From positions 1 through 14,054 of the forward strand of contig SLSM01000294.1 in NCBI GenBank assembly GCA_007130445.1: a DNA stretch of 14,054 bases. Direction: 5' to 3'. Of the stretch, positions 1 to 6,651 are shown in pieces. The notes below the pieces were generated by a model that was given only the letters and a program-made list of their open reading frames with translations, did no database searches and was not told where the DNA came from. This DNA is from Trueperaceae bacterium. Its GTDB lineage: Bacteria; Deinococcota; Deinococci; Deinococcales; Trueperaceae. Numbering within the stretch: position 1 is the first letter of the stretch; every line of letters begins with the position of its first letter. A program made the position numbers and the translations under genes.

Positions 1-458
1 CAGCCGCCCCCGCCCCCGCCCCCGCCCCCGCCCCCGTCCTCGTCCTCGCCTTCGGCGGCGTGGGGCGGCGGCTGGGACGTCGGCGCGAGGAACTCGCACA
101 GGTCCGACACGCTCGCGAACGTCCAGTGCTCGCCGCCGTCGACGTCCTCGAGCCGTACGCGCCACACCGGACCCAGCGCTTCGTCGGACCAGAGGCGGAG
201 CACGATCGGCCGATGGGGCTCGGGCCGGAGGTTCGCGGGCGATCCAGCCGTCCACAGCAACGTGGCGAGCTCCGCACGAAGGACGCCTTCACGCCGCACT
301 GCGAGGTGCGCCGCGAGGGCGAGGGACGTGTGGGTCGGGAAGCGCAGGACGACGCCGTCCCAGGTGAAGCGAGGACGCCCGAGGAGCCTCGCCACGAGCG
401 CAAGCGCTCGACCGGGCAGGGCTGCCACTGTGGACCGAAGCGGTCGCGACCGTGCCAC
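1..458 (-). CDS. Unrecognised protein with polyglycine tail, C-terminus cut by window edge
   Basis: I do not recognise the family. A minus-strand frame is open from upstream of 458 to the window edge with strongly G/C-ending codons, supporting real coding. The body reads like a compact globular domain (FTWDGVVLRF, LRLWSDE, VWRVRLEDVDGG, HWTFASVSDLCEFLAP), then PPPP, an acidic GEDED stretch and at least 11 glycines up to the edge. The end is not in the window. The start is uncertain: GTG at 456-458 is chosen because codons upstream of it lose the G/C-ending bias. ATG at 522-524 and GTG at 426-428 are alternatives, and none has a Shine-Dalgarno. It diverges from chrA, about 90 bases away. The plus-strand frame across 60-548 is its antisense shadow. 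Confidence 0.5.
   Translation of the reverse strand, partial: MARSRPLRSTVAALPGRALALVARLLGRPRFTWDGVVLRFPTHTSLALAAHLAVRREGVLRAELATLLWTAGSPANLRPEPHRPIVLRLWSDEALGPVWRVRLEDVDGGEHWTFASVSDLCEFLAPTSQPPPHAAEGEDEDGGGGGGGGGGG
5..47. repeat. Hexanucleotide tandem repeat
   Basis: Period-6 repeat: five GCCCCC units followed by two GTCCTC units on the plus strand. On the minus strand it lies inside the reading frame ending at the window edge and encodes Glu-Asp pairs followed by Gly-Gly pairs. Such a run could vary in length by slippage. Confidence 0.8.
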
Positions 459-548
459 GATGGACGGCGAACACGCCGCGAGCCGGGGAGGCCGACGTGG
501 AGCGAGACGCTTGCCGACACGCATACCCACACACGGAGGACCACCGCA

Positions 549-1820
549 GTGCCACGTACTGGGTCGCGGGTGACTGACCCTGCCCCCACCCGCGGCACCG
601 CGCTCGAGGTGCTCGCCGTGTTCACGCGCCTGGGACTCACCTCCTTCGGCGGCCCGGTCGCGCACCTCGGCTACTTCCGCGCAGAGGTCGTCGAGCGGCG
701 CCGCTGGCTCGACGACCGCGAGTACGCCGACCTCGTCGCCCTGTGCCAGTTCCTCCCGGGGCCCGCGTCGTCCCAGGTTGGCATCGGCGTCGGCTACCGG
801 CGGGCAGGCGTGCCGGGCGCGTTGGCGGCGTGGGTGGGTTTCACCCTCCCATCGGCGCTGGCGCTCGTGGCCTTCGCGTTCGGGATCGCGGCCGTGGGCG
901 ACGTCGCCGACGCCGCCTGGTTGCGGGGGCTGCTGATCGTCGCGGTCGCGGTGGTCGCGCACGCCGTGAAGGGCATGGCGGCCCAGCTCACCCCCGATCG
1001 GCCGCGCGTGACCGTCGCCCTGCTCGCCGCCATGGCGGCGCTCGTGTGGGTGAACACGGCGGCGCAGGTCGCGATCATCGCGGTGGGCGCGCTCCTCGGC
1101 ATGACGCTCCTGCGAGACCTCGAGACGCCGCGTTCGGGCGATCGGCAGCGGATCGAACGTCGCTCGACCGGCGCCGGCCGAGCGACCGGAGGCCTGTCAC
1201 GGCGCGCCGCGGCGACGCTGCTCGCGGTGTTCGCAGCGCTGCTCGTCGCGTTGCCTCTCGCTCGGCAGGCCACGCCCGATCAGGGCCTAGCCGTCGCCGA
1301 CGCCTTCTACCGCACCGGCTCGCTGGTCTTCGGCGGCGGGCACGTGGTCCTACCGCTGATCCGCGCGGAGGTCGTACCCGCGGGCTGGGTCGACGACGCG
1401 ACCTTCATCGCCGGCTACGGCGCCGCCCAGGCCGTCCCGGGACCGCTGTTCACGTTCTCGGCCTTCCTCGGCGCGGCCACCGCGCCCGGCGCGCAGGGCA
1501 TCTGGCTGGCGGCGGTCGCGCTCGTCGCCGTGTTCGTGCCCTCGTTCCTGCTCGTCCTGGGCGTCCTGCCGTTCTGGGAGACGCTGCGCCGACGCGCGGG
1601 CGTGCGCCGAGCGCTCGTCGGCGTCAACGCCGCTGTCGTCGGCCTGCTGCTCGCGGCCCTCTACGACCCGGTCGCAACCAGCGCGATTCGCGCCCCGCTC
1701 GACGCGGCGCTGGTGCTGGCGGCCTACCTGGCGCTCGCGGTCTGGAAGCTGCCGCCGTGGCTCGTCGTCGGGCTCGGGGCGGGGACGACGGCGCTGCTGG
1801 GGCTGCTCGGCGTGCTGTAG
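549..1820 (+). CDS. chrA: Chromate transporter, two-domain ChrA family
   Basis: Membrane protein of the CHR family, known for chromate efflux driven by the membrane potential; some members act on other anions. At 423 residues it has the usual length of the fused long-chain form. The N-terminal half carries FTRLGLTSFGGP (about residues 25-36) and FLPGPASSQ (68-76). The C-terminal half repeats the plan with FYRTGSLVFGGGHVVLP (from about 252) and VPGPLFTFSAFLGA (from about 295). The rest is hydrophobic membrane segments joined by a basic loop. GTG at 549 is chosen because GGAGGA at 535-540 sits 8 bases before it; GTG at 570 is an alternative. The frame stays open back to 60, but that stretch is antisense to the minus-strand gene. 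No chrB-like regulator is visible. Confidence 0.9.
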   Translation: MPRTGSRVTDPAPTRGTALEVLAVFTRLGLTSFGGPVAHLGYFRAEVVERRRWLDDREYADLVALCQFLPGPASSQVGIGVGYRRAGVPGALAAWVGFTLPSALALVAFAFGIAAVGDVADAAWLRGLLIVAVAVVAHAVKGMAAQLTPDRPRVTVALLAAMAALVWVNTAAQVAIIAVGALLGMTLLRDLETPRSGDRQRIERRSTGAGRATGGLSRRAAATLLAVFAALLVALPLARQATPDQGLAVADAFYRTGSLVFGGGHVVLPLIRAEVVPAGWVDDATFIAGYGAAQAVPGPLFTFSAFLGAATAPGAQGIWLAAVALVAVFVPSFLLVLGVLPFWETLRRRAGVRRALVGVNAAVVGLLLAALYDPVATSAIRAPLDAALVLAAYLALAVWKLPPWLVVGLGAGTTALLGLLGVL

Positions 1821-1856
1821 GGCGCTGCAGCGTGGGCGAGTGCGGGCGGGCGCCGC

Positions 1857-2663
1857 TCAACCGGCCGGCGACGACCTGTCCTGTGTCACGCCCACCCGCC
1901 GCTCCAGCGGCGCGAAACCGAGCCGCTGGTAGAGCCCGAGTGCCGTCCCCTCGGCGTCGGCCTCGAGCAGCAACAGGTCGCTCCCCCAGGACGCGCGCAC
2001 CGCCTCGGCGGCGTGGTGCAGCAGCGTCGAGGCGACGCCACGGCCGCGCTCGTCCGGATGGGTCACCACGGCCTGGAAGCGCGCGAGTTCGTCGACCCGG
2101 AAGACGCCTAGCGTGCCGATCAGCGCGTCGCCGGCGAACGCGCCCCACCACACGCCGTGGCCAGCCTCGACGGCCCGGCGGTTGAGCCGCATGACGTCGC
2201 TCACCAGGCGCGTGTAGCGCTCGCGTCGCTCGGGAGTGGCGTCGGCGGCCTGGACGCGCACGGCGGCGTCCCAACCGGCGTCGCTTGAGAGCGGTGCCAG
2301 GCGCAGGTCGGTGCGCGGCTGCTCGGGCGGCAGCAGCCGCGGCGCAGCGAGCACCACACCGAGGTCGCGCTCGAAGCCGACCCCGAGGAAGGGTTCGAGC
2401 AGTCCCTCCTCGCCGTCGAGGCCGTCCCAGGCAAGCGCGCGGTACGAGTACGCGGGCGGCGTGCCGATCGCGGCGTCGAACAGCGCGCACCAACGCTCCA
2501 CGTCACCTGGCTCGGGGGGCCGCTCGAACACCATGAGGTTGCCGCCCCGGAACGAGGGCGCGAGCGGGTGCGTCACGACCAGGTGGTCGTGACGGTCGCG
2601 CACCACGCCGCGCCAGCCCGCCAGGGCGAGGTCGGTGTGGAGGCCGAGCGAACGGACGCGCAT
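1857..2663 (-). CDS. GNAT family N-acetyltransferase
   Basis: Predicted acetyl-CoA-dependent N-acetyltransferase of 268 residues with unknown substrate. The N-terminal 110 residues match the extra domain seen in some GNATs (SLGLHTDLAL, GGNLMVFERPPEPGD). The C-terminal GNAT fold shows motif A, VVTHPDERGRGVASTLL (about 199-215), and motif B, LYQRLGF (244-250). The ATG at 2661-2663 has no Shine-Dalgarno, but TAGACT lies 5 bases upstream, as in leaderless genes. It converges on chrA with a 36-base gap in which I see no strong terminator. Confidence 0.85.
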   Translation of the reverse strand: MRVRSLGLHTDLALAGWRGVVRDRHDHLVVTHPLAPSFRGGNLMVFERPPEPGDVERWCALFDAAIGTPPAYSYRALAWDGLDGEEGLLEPFLGVGFERDLGVVLAAPRLLPPEQPRTDLRLAPLSSDAGWDAAVRVQAADATPERRERYTRLVSDVMRLNRRAVEAGHGVWWGAFAGDALIGTLGVFRVDELARFQAVVTHPDERGRGVASTLLHHAAEAVRASWGSDLLLLEADAEGTALGLYQRLGFAPLERRVGVTQDRSSPAG

Positions 2664-2668
2664 CAGCG

Positions 2669-2674
2669 AGTCTA
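2669..2674 (-). promoter_or_regulatory. Candidate -10 box, leaderless start of GNAT gene
   Basis: On the minus strand TAGACT is followed by CGCTG and then the ATG at 2663. A TAnnnT hexamer this close places the transcript start at or next to the start codon. No good -35 match is seen. Confidence 0.4.
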
Positions 2675-2690
2675 CCGAGCGCGCCGAGGC

Positions 2691-2840
2691 TCACGACGAT
2701 GCGTCGTCGAGCGAGAACGGGATCGTCGCGCCTCGGAGCCGGGGGTGGGCACGGGCACGTCGACGACGCTGCGCGATCCAGCCGGCGATCGACACCGGAA
2801 GGGCGGAGGCGGTACGGCTCACGCTTGGGATCGCCCGCAT
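2691..2840 (-). CDS. Possible small ORF, 49 residues
   Basis: Weakly supported ORF in the 232-base gap between yceI and the GNAT gene, on their strand. It starts MRAIPSVSRTASALPVSIAG, has a basic middle (QRRRRARAHPRLRG) and ends in FSLDDASS. GAAGGG lies 4 bases before the ATG. About 80 percent of codons end in G or C, lower than in clear genes here, so it may be a chance frame. No family recognised. Confidence 0.2.
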   Translation of the reverse strand: MRAIPSVSRTASALPVSIAGWIAQRRRRARAHPRLRGATIPFSLDDASS

Positions 2841-2895
2841 GCGGCCCTTCGGCAGGATCGCGCACGAGGTCGTGGCGATGGCGTTCGGTTCGGCC

Positions 2896-3492
2896 TCAAC
2901 GGGACTCGATCACGATCGCGTCGAGTTCGAGCGTGATCTCGTCGGCGACGCTGAGGACGCTGGCGACCCGCGGTTTCGTCATGTCGAAGTCGGCGAAGGT
3001 GAAGGTCGTGGTCGCCCGCAGTGACACGCCGTCGGGTTCGTACACGACCGTCGCGCTCCATGTCGCGGGTCGAGTGACGCCGCGGATCGTGAGCTCGCCG
3101 TGGATGAGATTCTCGCCCTCTCCTTCCGTCGGGAGCGGCAGCACGATCCCGTCGATGCGCTGCGGTACGAAGGTGACGGACGGGTGCGCGTTGGTCTGCA
3201 GCACCGAGCGCTGCAGGAAGGCGTCCCGGCGTTGCTGGTCGCTCGCGAGCGTCGCGACGTCGACGTCGATCCGCGAACCTGGCCCTACGGCCCCGTCGCC
3301 GTCGAGATGGATGATGCCTTGCACGTTGCGGGTGCTGCCGATCGCATCGCTTGGGAACGACGACCCTGCGAGCTGCTCGCGCACGCGGTAGCGCGCCTCG
3401 GCCTCGTTGGGCGCAAGCGTGAAGCTCGTGGCGAACGACATGCCTAGAACGAGCGCGAAGGCGAGTGCGGCGACGGATCGGTGACACTGCAT
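2896..3492 (-). CDS. YceI-domain protein, exported or membrane-anchored
   Basis: Lipocalin-like YceI family; members bind long amphiphiles such as polyisoprenoids, though ligands are mostly unproven. The product is 198 residues. Residues 1-33 look like a signal peptide or anchor: short basic start, hydrophobic AALAFALVLGMSFATSFTL, then NEAEA. YceI features follow: YRVREQLAG near 35-43, FPSDAIGSTRNVQG, VDVATLASDQQRRDAFLQ, NAHPSVTFVP, LTIRGVTRPATW and FTFADFDMTKPRVASVL. ATG at 3492 is preceded by GGAAGGAAA at good distance. It diverges from arsR across 288 bases. Downstream is a possible 49-residue ORF, then the GNAT gene. Confidence 0.85.
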   Translation of the reverse strand: MQCHRSVAALAFALVLGMSFATSFTLAPNEAEARYRVREQLAGSSFPSDAIGSTRNVQGIIHLDGDGAVGPGSRIDVDVATLASDQQRRDAFLQRSVLQTNAHPSVTFVPQRIDGIVLPLPTEGEGENLIHGELTIRGVTRPATWSATVVYEPDGVSLRATTTFTFADFDMTKPRVASVLSVADEITLELDAIVIESR

Positions 3493-3562
3493 GCTGGTTT
3501 CCTTCCCTGCTGCGGTCGACGTCCCGCCATGGCGTGGTGCTGCGAGCGAAGGTCGCGCGCCG

Positions 3563-3593
3563 GTGGGTGCGTGACACCCACGTACACGTCACG
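3563..3593. promoter_or_regulatory. Overlapping inverted repeats upstream of yceI
   Basis: GTGGGT (3563-3568) pairs with ACCCAC (3576-3581), and CGTGAC (3570-3575) pairs with GTCACG (3588-3593). They lie 70-100 bases upstream of yceI in the yceI-arsR gap, where a promoter or operator is expected. Function is inferred. The rest of the gap (3600-3730) shows nothing I can name. Confidence 0.25.
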
Positions 3594-3734
3594 GCGGTGT
3601 GGATTCCGTGAACGTAGGGGAGCGCCAACGGGGACGCCCACGGCGAGCTGACCGGTCGGCCCGACGTGTGCGTGGTGCGATCGAGCGCCGCGGGGACGGT
3701 GTCGCACATGTCGAGGGTCGGCGCATCAATACAC

Positions 3735-3750
3735 TCAACCACTTGGTTGA
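3735..3750. promoter_or_regulatory. Palindromic operator candidate for ArsR
   Basis: TCAACCA-CT-TGGTTGA is a perfect 7-2-7 inverted repeat. Its right arm overlaps the first bases of the TTGACA box, so a bound dimer would block RNA polymerase. ArsR repressors typically bind such short AT-richer palindromes at their own promoter. This is an AT-rich island in very GC-rich DNA. Confidence 0.65.
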
Positions 3751-3775
3751 CAATGCTCCATGCGTGCCGCATGAT
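3747..3775 (+). promoter_or_regulatory. arsR-SRPBCC promoter (leaderless)
   Basis: TTGACA at 3747-3752, a 17-base spacer, then CATGAT at 3770-3775 (4 of 6 to consensus). The ATG follows after 5 bases with no Shine-Dalgarno, so the mRNA probably begins at or within a base or two of the start codon. Confidence 0.6.
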
Positions 3776-3780
3776 GTCGC

Positions 3781-4173
3781 ATGACCGAACAGCTCGACGC
3801 CACGCGCACGCCACCGCTTGGCCCCGTGTTCCACGCCCTCGCCGACCCGCACCGGCGCGACATGCTGCGCCGGCTCGAGTCCGGCGCACGCACCGTCGGT
3901 GAACTCGCCGCTCCGCTGCCGATCAGCCTCGCCGCCGCAGCGAAGCACCTGCAGACGCTCGAGCGGGCCGGACTGGTGCGCAAGGAGGCCGTCGGCCGGC
4001 GCCGGTTGTGCGTGCTCGAGCCGAACGCCCTGCGGGCAGCCCACGCCTGGCTCGGACGCTACGAGCGTTTCTGGGCGGAACGGCTCGACGCGCTCGAGCA
4101 CCGACGCGTCCTCGAGGCGTCGGCCGCCGCCGGCGTGAACGCGAGCGACGCACCGGAGAACGGCGATGGCTGA
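3781..4173 (+). CDS. ArsR family winged-helix repressor
   Basis: One-component repressor of 130 residues, of the ArsR subgroup found next to SRPBCC genes. The core is FHALADPHRRDMLRRLESG (about 17-35), TVGELAAPLPISLAAAAKHLQTLERAGLV (38-66, helix-turn-helix) and the wing VGRRRLCVLEP. The C-terminal helix WLGRYERFWAERLDALE is typical of this subgroup. I see no ArsR-type cysteine metal site: the only cysteine is in the wing strand, so a metal signal is not indicated. The SRPBCC gene starts 8 bases before this stop, so the two are translated together. The operator at 3735-3750 suggests autorepression of the pair. Confidence 0.9.
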   Translation: MTEQLDATRTPPLGPVFHALADPHRRDMLRRLESGARTVGELAAPLPISLAAAAKHLQTLERAGLVRKEAVGRRRLCVLEPNALRAAHAWLGRYERFWAERLDALEHRRVLEASAAAGVNASDAPENGDG

Positions 4174-5260
4174 CGAGCGCACCGCCGTCCACCTCGTCGG
4201 CCCGGGGTCCGTGCGCCTCGAGCGGCGCTTGGCGGGACCCATCGAGCGCGTCTGGTCGTACCTCACCGAACCACCACTGCGCGCCACGTGGCTCGCCGGC
4301 GGCGACCTCGAGCCGCGTGTCGGGGGACGCGTGACGCTGCTCTTCCGCCACGCCGAGATCACTGCCCCCGACGACGCCCCGCCGGAGCGCTACCGCGACA
4401 CCCACGAGCACGGCCACCTCGCCAGCGGCGTCGTGACGGCCTGGCGTCCACCGACGCTGTTGCGGCATACGTGGGACGACGGCGACGAGGCCTCCGAGGT
4501 CACCTTCGAGTTGCGCGAGGATGCGGGCGACGTGGTGCTGACCATCACGCAGCGCCGGCTCGACACGCGCGCCGCGGTCGTCAGCGTCGCGTCGGGCTGG
4601 GACACCCACGTGGCCACCCTGGCGGCGCGCCTCGACGGCGACGCCACGCCCGCCTACTGGCGCGCCTTCGTCGCCAGCGAGGAGCGCCACGCCACGGCCT
4701 TCGCCGACCGCGCCGAGGCCGATGGCCGGCCGGCAGGGGCCGCCACGCTCCTGGCGCTCGAGGGCGGCCGGCACCGGCTGCGCTTCCGTCGCCGCGTCGC
4801 GGCCCCCAGCGAGGCCGTCTGGAGCGTGCTTGCCGAACCTGAACTGCGCGACCGCTGGTATCCGGCCGAGCTGCGCTTCCAGGGACCCGTCGGCGGCTGG
4901 GCGCGCGAGCGCTTCCCGGACGACACGGCGCCGCTCCCGGCGGGAACGCTCACCGCCTGGGAGCCGCCGCAGCGGCTGGCGTTCACGATCGAGGCCGACC
5001 CGCAGGCCGACGAACCGAGCGTCCGCCACGCCCAGTCCGTGGCCATCGACCTCGAGGGGGACGGAGACGCGACCCGCCTCACCTTCACGTACACGTTCGG
5101 CGACCGCGCTCTGGCCGTCTCCGTGGGCGCAGGCTGGCACGGCTGCCTCGACGCCCTCGTTGCGGTCGCCGAGCGGCGCGAACCGTCCGCTGATCGACGA
5201 GCGCTGCGCAGCGTGTACGACGTGTGGTTCGCAGGCGTCGAGGCGCCCGACACGGCGTGA
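4166..5260 (+). CDS. Tandem SRPBCC (AHSA1-like) two-domain protein
   Basis: Soluble protein of 364 residues with two START/Bet v1-like SRPBCC domains, a fold with a deep hydrophobic pocket; ligand unknown. Domain 1 spans about 14-160: VRLERRLAGPIERVWSYLTE, GVVTAWRPPTLLRHTW, ending in GWDTHVATLAARLDG. Domain 2 spans about 203-340 and repeats the plan: RLRFRRRVAAPSEAVWSVLAEP, GTLTAWEPPQRLAFTIE, ending in GWHGCLDALVAVAE. Single-domain AHSA1 proteins are about 150 residues, so this is an internal duplication with diverged halves. GGAGAA lies 5 bases before the ATG, which overlaps the arsR stop by 8 bases. It is presumably the main target of that ArsR. Confidence 0.85.
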   Translation: MADERTAVHLVGPGSVRLERRLAGPIERVWSYLTEPPLRATWLAGGDLEPRVGGRVTLLFRHAEITAPDDAPPERYRDTHEHGHLASGVVTAWRPPTLLRHTWDDGDEASEVTFELREDAGDVVLTITQRRLDTRAAVVSVASGWDTHVATLAARLDGDATPAYWRAFVASEERHATAFADRAEADGRPAGAATLLALEGGRHRLRFRRRVAAPSEAVWSVLAEPELRDRWYPAELRFQGPVGGWARERFPDDTAPLPAGTLTAWEPPQRLAFTIEADPQADEPSVRHAQSVAIDLEGDGDATRLTFTYTFGDRALAVSVGAGWHGCLDALVAVAERREPSADRRALRSVYDVWFAGVEAPDTA

Positions 5261-5282
5261 CGTTGGGTCCGCCCCCACGGTC

Positions 5283-5304
5283 GAGCGCCGGGCCACCAGC
5301 GCTC
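5283..5304. terminator. Possible bidirectional hairpin after SRPBCC gene
   Basis: GAGCGC and GCGCTC form a 6-base stem with a 10-base loop 22 bases after the SRPBCC stop. It overlaps the end of the opposing 34-residue ORF. There is no T-run, and stability would come from GC only. Confidence 0.3.
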
Positions 5305-5407
5305 AGGTTCCCGAGAAGTCCAGCCCCTTCGCAGCGAGCGCCTCGCCGAGGATGGCGATCGCGTCCGGGTGATCCCCGACAGGACGGACGTCAGGTGTAG
5401 GGGCCAT
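5303..5407 (-). CDS. Small ORF, 34 residues, strong ribosome binding site
   Basis: A complete small ORF reading MAPTPDVRPVGDHPDAIAIL then GEALAAKGLDFSGT. It begins at the ATG whose complement is at 5405-5407. The start is preceded by GGAAGGAG five bases upstream, one of the best Shine-Dalgarno sequences in the window, and most codons end in G or C. The middle (HPDAIAILGEALAAKGL) could form an amphipathic helix; there is no signal peptide, membrane segment or cysteine. It follows ypeA on the same strand, separated by a strong hairpin. No family recognised; it could be a genuine small protein or the remnant of a longer gene. Confidence 0.5.
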   Translation of the reverse strand: MAPTPDVRPVGDHPDAIAILGEALAAKGLDFSGT

Positions 5408-5442
5408 CGAGTCTCCTTCCGCTCGGTGCGCCGCCGCGACCA

Positions 5443-5474
5443 CGCGGGCCGGCGGACCGGGCGGCCGGCCCGCG
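5443..5474 (-). terminator. GC-rich hairpin between ypeA and small ORF
   Basis: A perfect 11-base stem, CGCGGGCCGGC with GCCGGCCCGCG, around a 10-base loop. It starts about 17 bases after the ypeA stop and lacks a T-run, as is common for actinobacterial terminators. It may end ypeA transcription or protect the 3' end. Confidence 0.5.
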
Positions 5475-5490
5475 GCGCGCTGCCACGACG

Positions 5491-5919
5491 CTAGCCTTCA
5501 CCGGCGTCGTCGATGAGGCGCTTCCCGAGGCTGACGACGTCGTCTCGGCCGTAGCCAAGACCCGTGTAGAACGCGATCGCTGCCGCGTTGTCCGCACGGA
5601 CCTGGAGGTTGAGCTTGGGGCAGCCGCGCGCCGCGGGCAGCTGCTCGAGCTCGGTCATGAGCACCCTACCGAGGCCCTGGTGGCGGCGATCCGGCGCCAC
5701 GGCGAGGTAGTTCACCCAGCCGCGATGCCCGTCGTACCCACCCATGGCGGTGGCGGCGACGACGCCGTCGAGCTCCAGGACCAGGAACAGTTCCGGCTGC
5801 GTCGTGCGCTTGCGCGCGATGTCGGCGTGCGGGTCGTTCCACGGCCGCGTGAGGCCGCACCGGCGCCACAGGTCGACGACCTGGTCCTCGTCTGCAGGGA
5901 CGAACGCTCGGACCGTCAT
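5491..5919 (-). CDS. ypeA: GNAT family acetyltransferase YpeA
   Basis: Acetyl-CoA-dependent GNAT enzyme of 142 residues closely matching the E. coli YpeA pattern; its substrate is not established. Diagnostic segments in order: LWRRCGLTRPWNDPHADIARK (17-37), FLVLELDG, the signature AMGGYDGHRGWVNYLAVAP (58-76), the acetyl-CoA loop RRHQGLGRVL (78-87), ARGCPKLNLQVRADN (97-111), AFYTGLGY (116-123) and the C-terminal SLGKRLIDD. Nothing is missing. The ATG has no Shine-Dalgarno, but TACGCT stands 8 bases upstream, suggesting its own leaderless transcript. The truncated SRPBCC gene ends 25 bases upstream on the same strand. Confidence 0.92.
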   Translation of the reverse strand: MTVRAFVPADEDQVVDLWRRCGLTRPWNDPHADIARKRTTQPELFLVLELDGVVAATAMGGYDGHRGWVNYLAVAPDRRHQGLGRVLMTELEQLPAARGCPKLNLQVRADNAAAIAFYTGLGYGRDDVVSLGKRLIDDAGEG

Positions 5920-5927
5920 GCGGCGTG

Positions 5928-5933
5928 AGCGTA
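5928..5933 (-). promoter_or_regulatory. Candidate -10 box for ypeA
   Basis: On the minus strand TACGCT, 8 bases, then the ypeA ATG, with no Shine-Dalgarno. Same spacing as at marR and the COG3375 gene. Only 3 of 6 to consensus, so weak alone. Confidence 0.3.
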
Positions 5934-5944
5934 CCGCGCCACCG

Positions 5945-6220
5945 TCACGCGAACGCCTCGCGGCCTCGCTCCACGGAGGCCGCGAGATGCTCGAGCGTCG
6001 AGTGCAGCCCGGCCTCGTGCGCCTCGGTGTCGATGCCTGGAGGCACGTTCTCGGCCACGAACGAGACGCACGTGCGGCCGGCCGCGGCCTGGAGCGACCA
6101 GGTCATCGTCATCGTCCCCGCGAACGCGGGGTCGTCGGCCTCGAAGTCGACCTCGAGGACCACGCGCTCGTCCTCGATCACCCGGGTTGCTCGATCGGTT
6201 CTGCGTACGCTCTCCGTCAC
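5945..6220 (-). CDS. Truncated SRPBCC (AHSA1-like) domain, C-terminal half only
   Basis: The 91 residues match the second half of an AHSA1-type SRPBCC domain: RVIEDERVVLEVDFEADDP, AFAGTMTMTWSLQ, SFVAENVPPGIDTEAHEAGL and the closing helix LHSTLEHLAASVE. Family members are about 140-160 residues; the first helix and strands forming half the pocket are absent. The frame does continue upstream into the VOC gene, but that stretch (arginine-rich) is a shadow and does not supply the missing half. The GTG at 6220 overlaps the VOC stop as GTGA, giving translational coupling without its own Shine-Dalgarno. It may be a decayed gene fused by deletion to the VOC end, or a functional half-domain. Codon usage is intact. 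Confidence 0.65.
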   Translation of the reverse strand: MTESVRRTDRATRVIEDERVVLEVDFEADDPAFAGTMTMTWSLQAAAGRTCVSFVAENVPPGIDTEAHEAGLHSTLEHLAASVERGREAFA

Positions 6221-6651
6221 GCCGCGCCGAACTCGACCTCGCCGGTGAAGTCGACCATCCAGCCGATCCCGTAGCGGTCGGTGCAGGCGCCGAAGAGCGC
6301 CGCCCACGCCGTGCGCTCGAGCGGCATCGTGACGGTGCCGCCGTCGCTGAGCGCCGCGAACACGCGCCGCGCCTCGTCGGCGTCGTCGGCCGCCAGGTGG
6401 ATCTGCACGTTGTTCCCCACGCGGTGCTGCGATGCGCCCGCCTCCGAGACGTCGGACCCCATCAGGACGGTGTCGCGCGCGATCGGCAGTGAGACGTGGG
6501 CGATCAGGTCGGCCTCGGCGTCATCGCCGTCCATGCCCATGTCGCGGTAGCGGATGACGCCGGCGTACTCGCCGCCGAAGACGTTGCGGTAGAAGGCGAA
6601 GGCCGCCTCGGTCTCGCCGCGGAAGTTCAGGTAGGGGGTGGCTCGTTGCAT
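6217..6651 (-). CDS. VOC family protein, PhnB/glyoxalase-like
   Basis: Soluble 144-residue protein of the vicinal oxygen chelate superfamily, PhnB-like subgroup, whose members have mostly unknown reactions. Features: ATPYLNFRGETEAAFAFYRNVFGGE (4-28), then IRYRDMGM, AHVSLPIARDTVLMGSD (51-67), VQIHLAADDADEARRVFAALSDGG (82-105) and the closing GACTDRYGIGWMVDF (121-135). The start is the ATG at 6651, supported by GAGGAGGA 6-7 bases upstream; the longer open frame is shadow. Its leader carries a palindrome shared with the DHFR-like gene. The next gene overlaps by 4 bases. Confidence 0.85.
   Translation of the reverse strand: MQRATPYLNFRGETEAAFAFYRNVFGGEYAGVIRYRDMGMDGDDAEADLIAHVSLPIARDTVLMGSDVSEAGASQHRVGNNVQIHLAADDADEARRVFAALSDGGTVTMPLERTAWAALFGACTDRYGIGWMVDFTGEVEFGAA

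Noticed and set aside
60..548. N-terminal extension of the chrA reading frame, adding 163 residues
   Set aside because: The extension is arginine-rich, lacks any domain and is antisense to a coding minus-strand frame. GTG at 549 has a GGAGGA eight bases upstream and gives the normal ChrA length.
743..2185. 480-residue plus-strand frame overlapping chrA and the GNAT gene
   Set aside because: Arg/Gly/Ala-rich shadow typical of GC-rich DNA. The frames encoding ChrA and the GNAT motifs account for both regions.
6221..6307. Upstream extension of the short SRPBCC gene
   Set aside because: It would run antiphase through the conserved VOC end, is arginine-rich and does not resemble the missing SRPBCC half.
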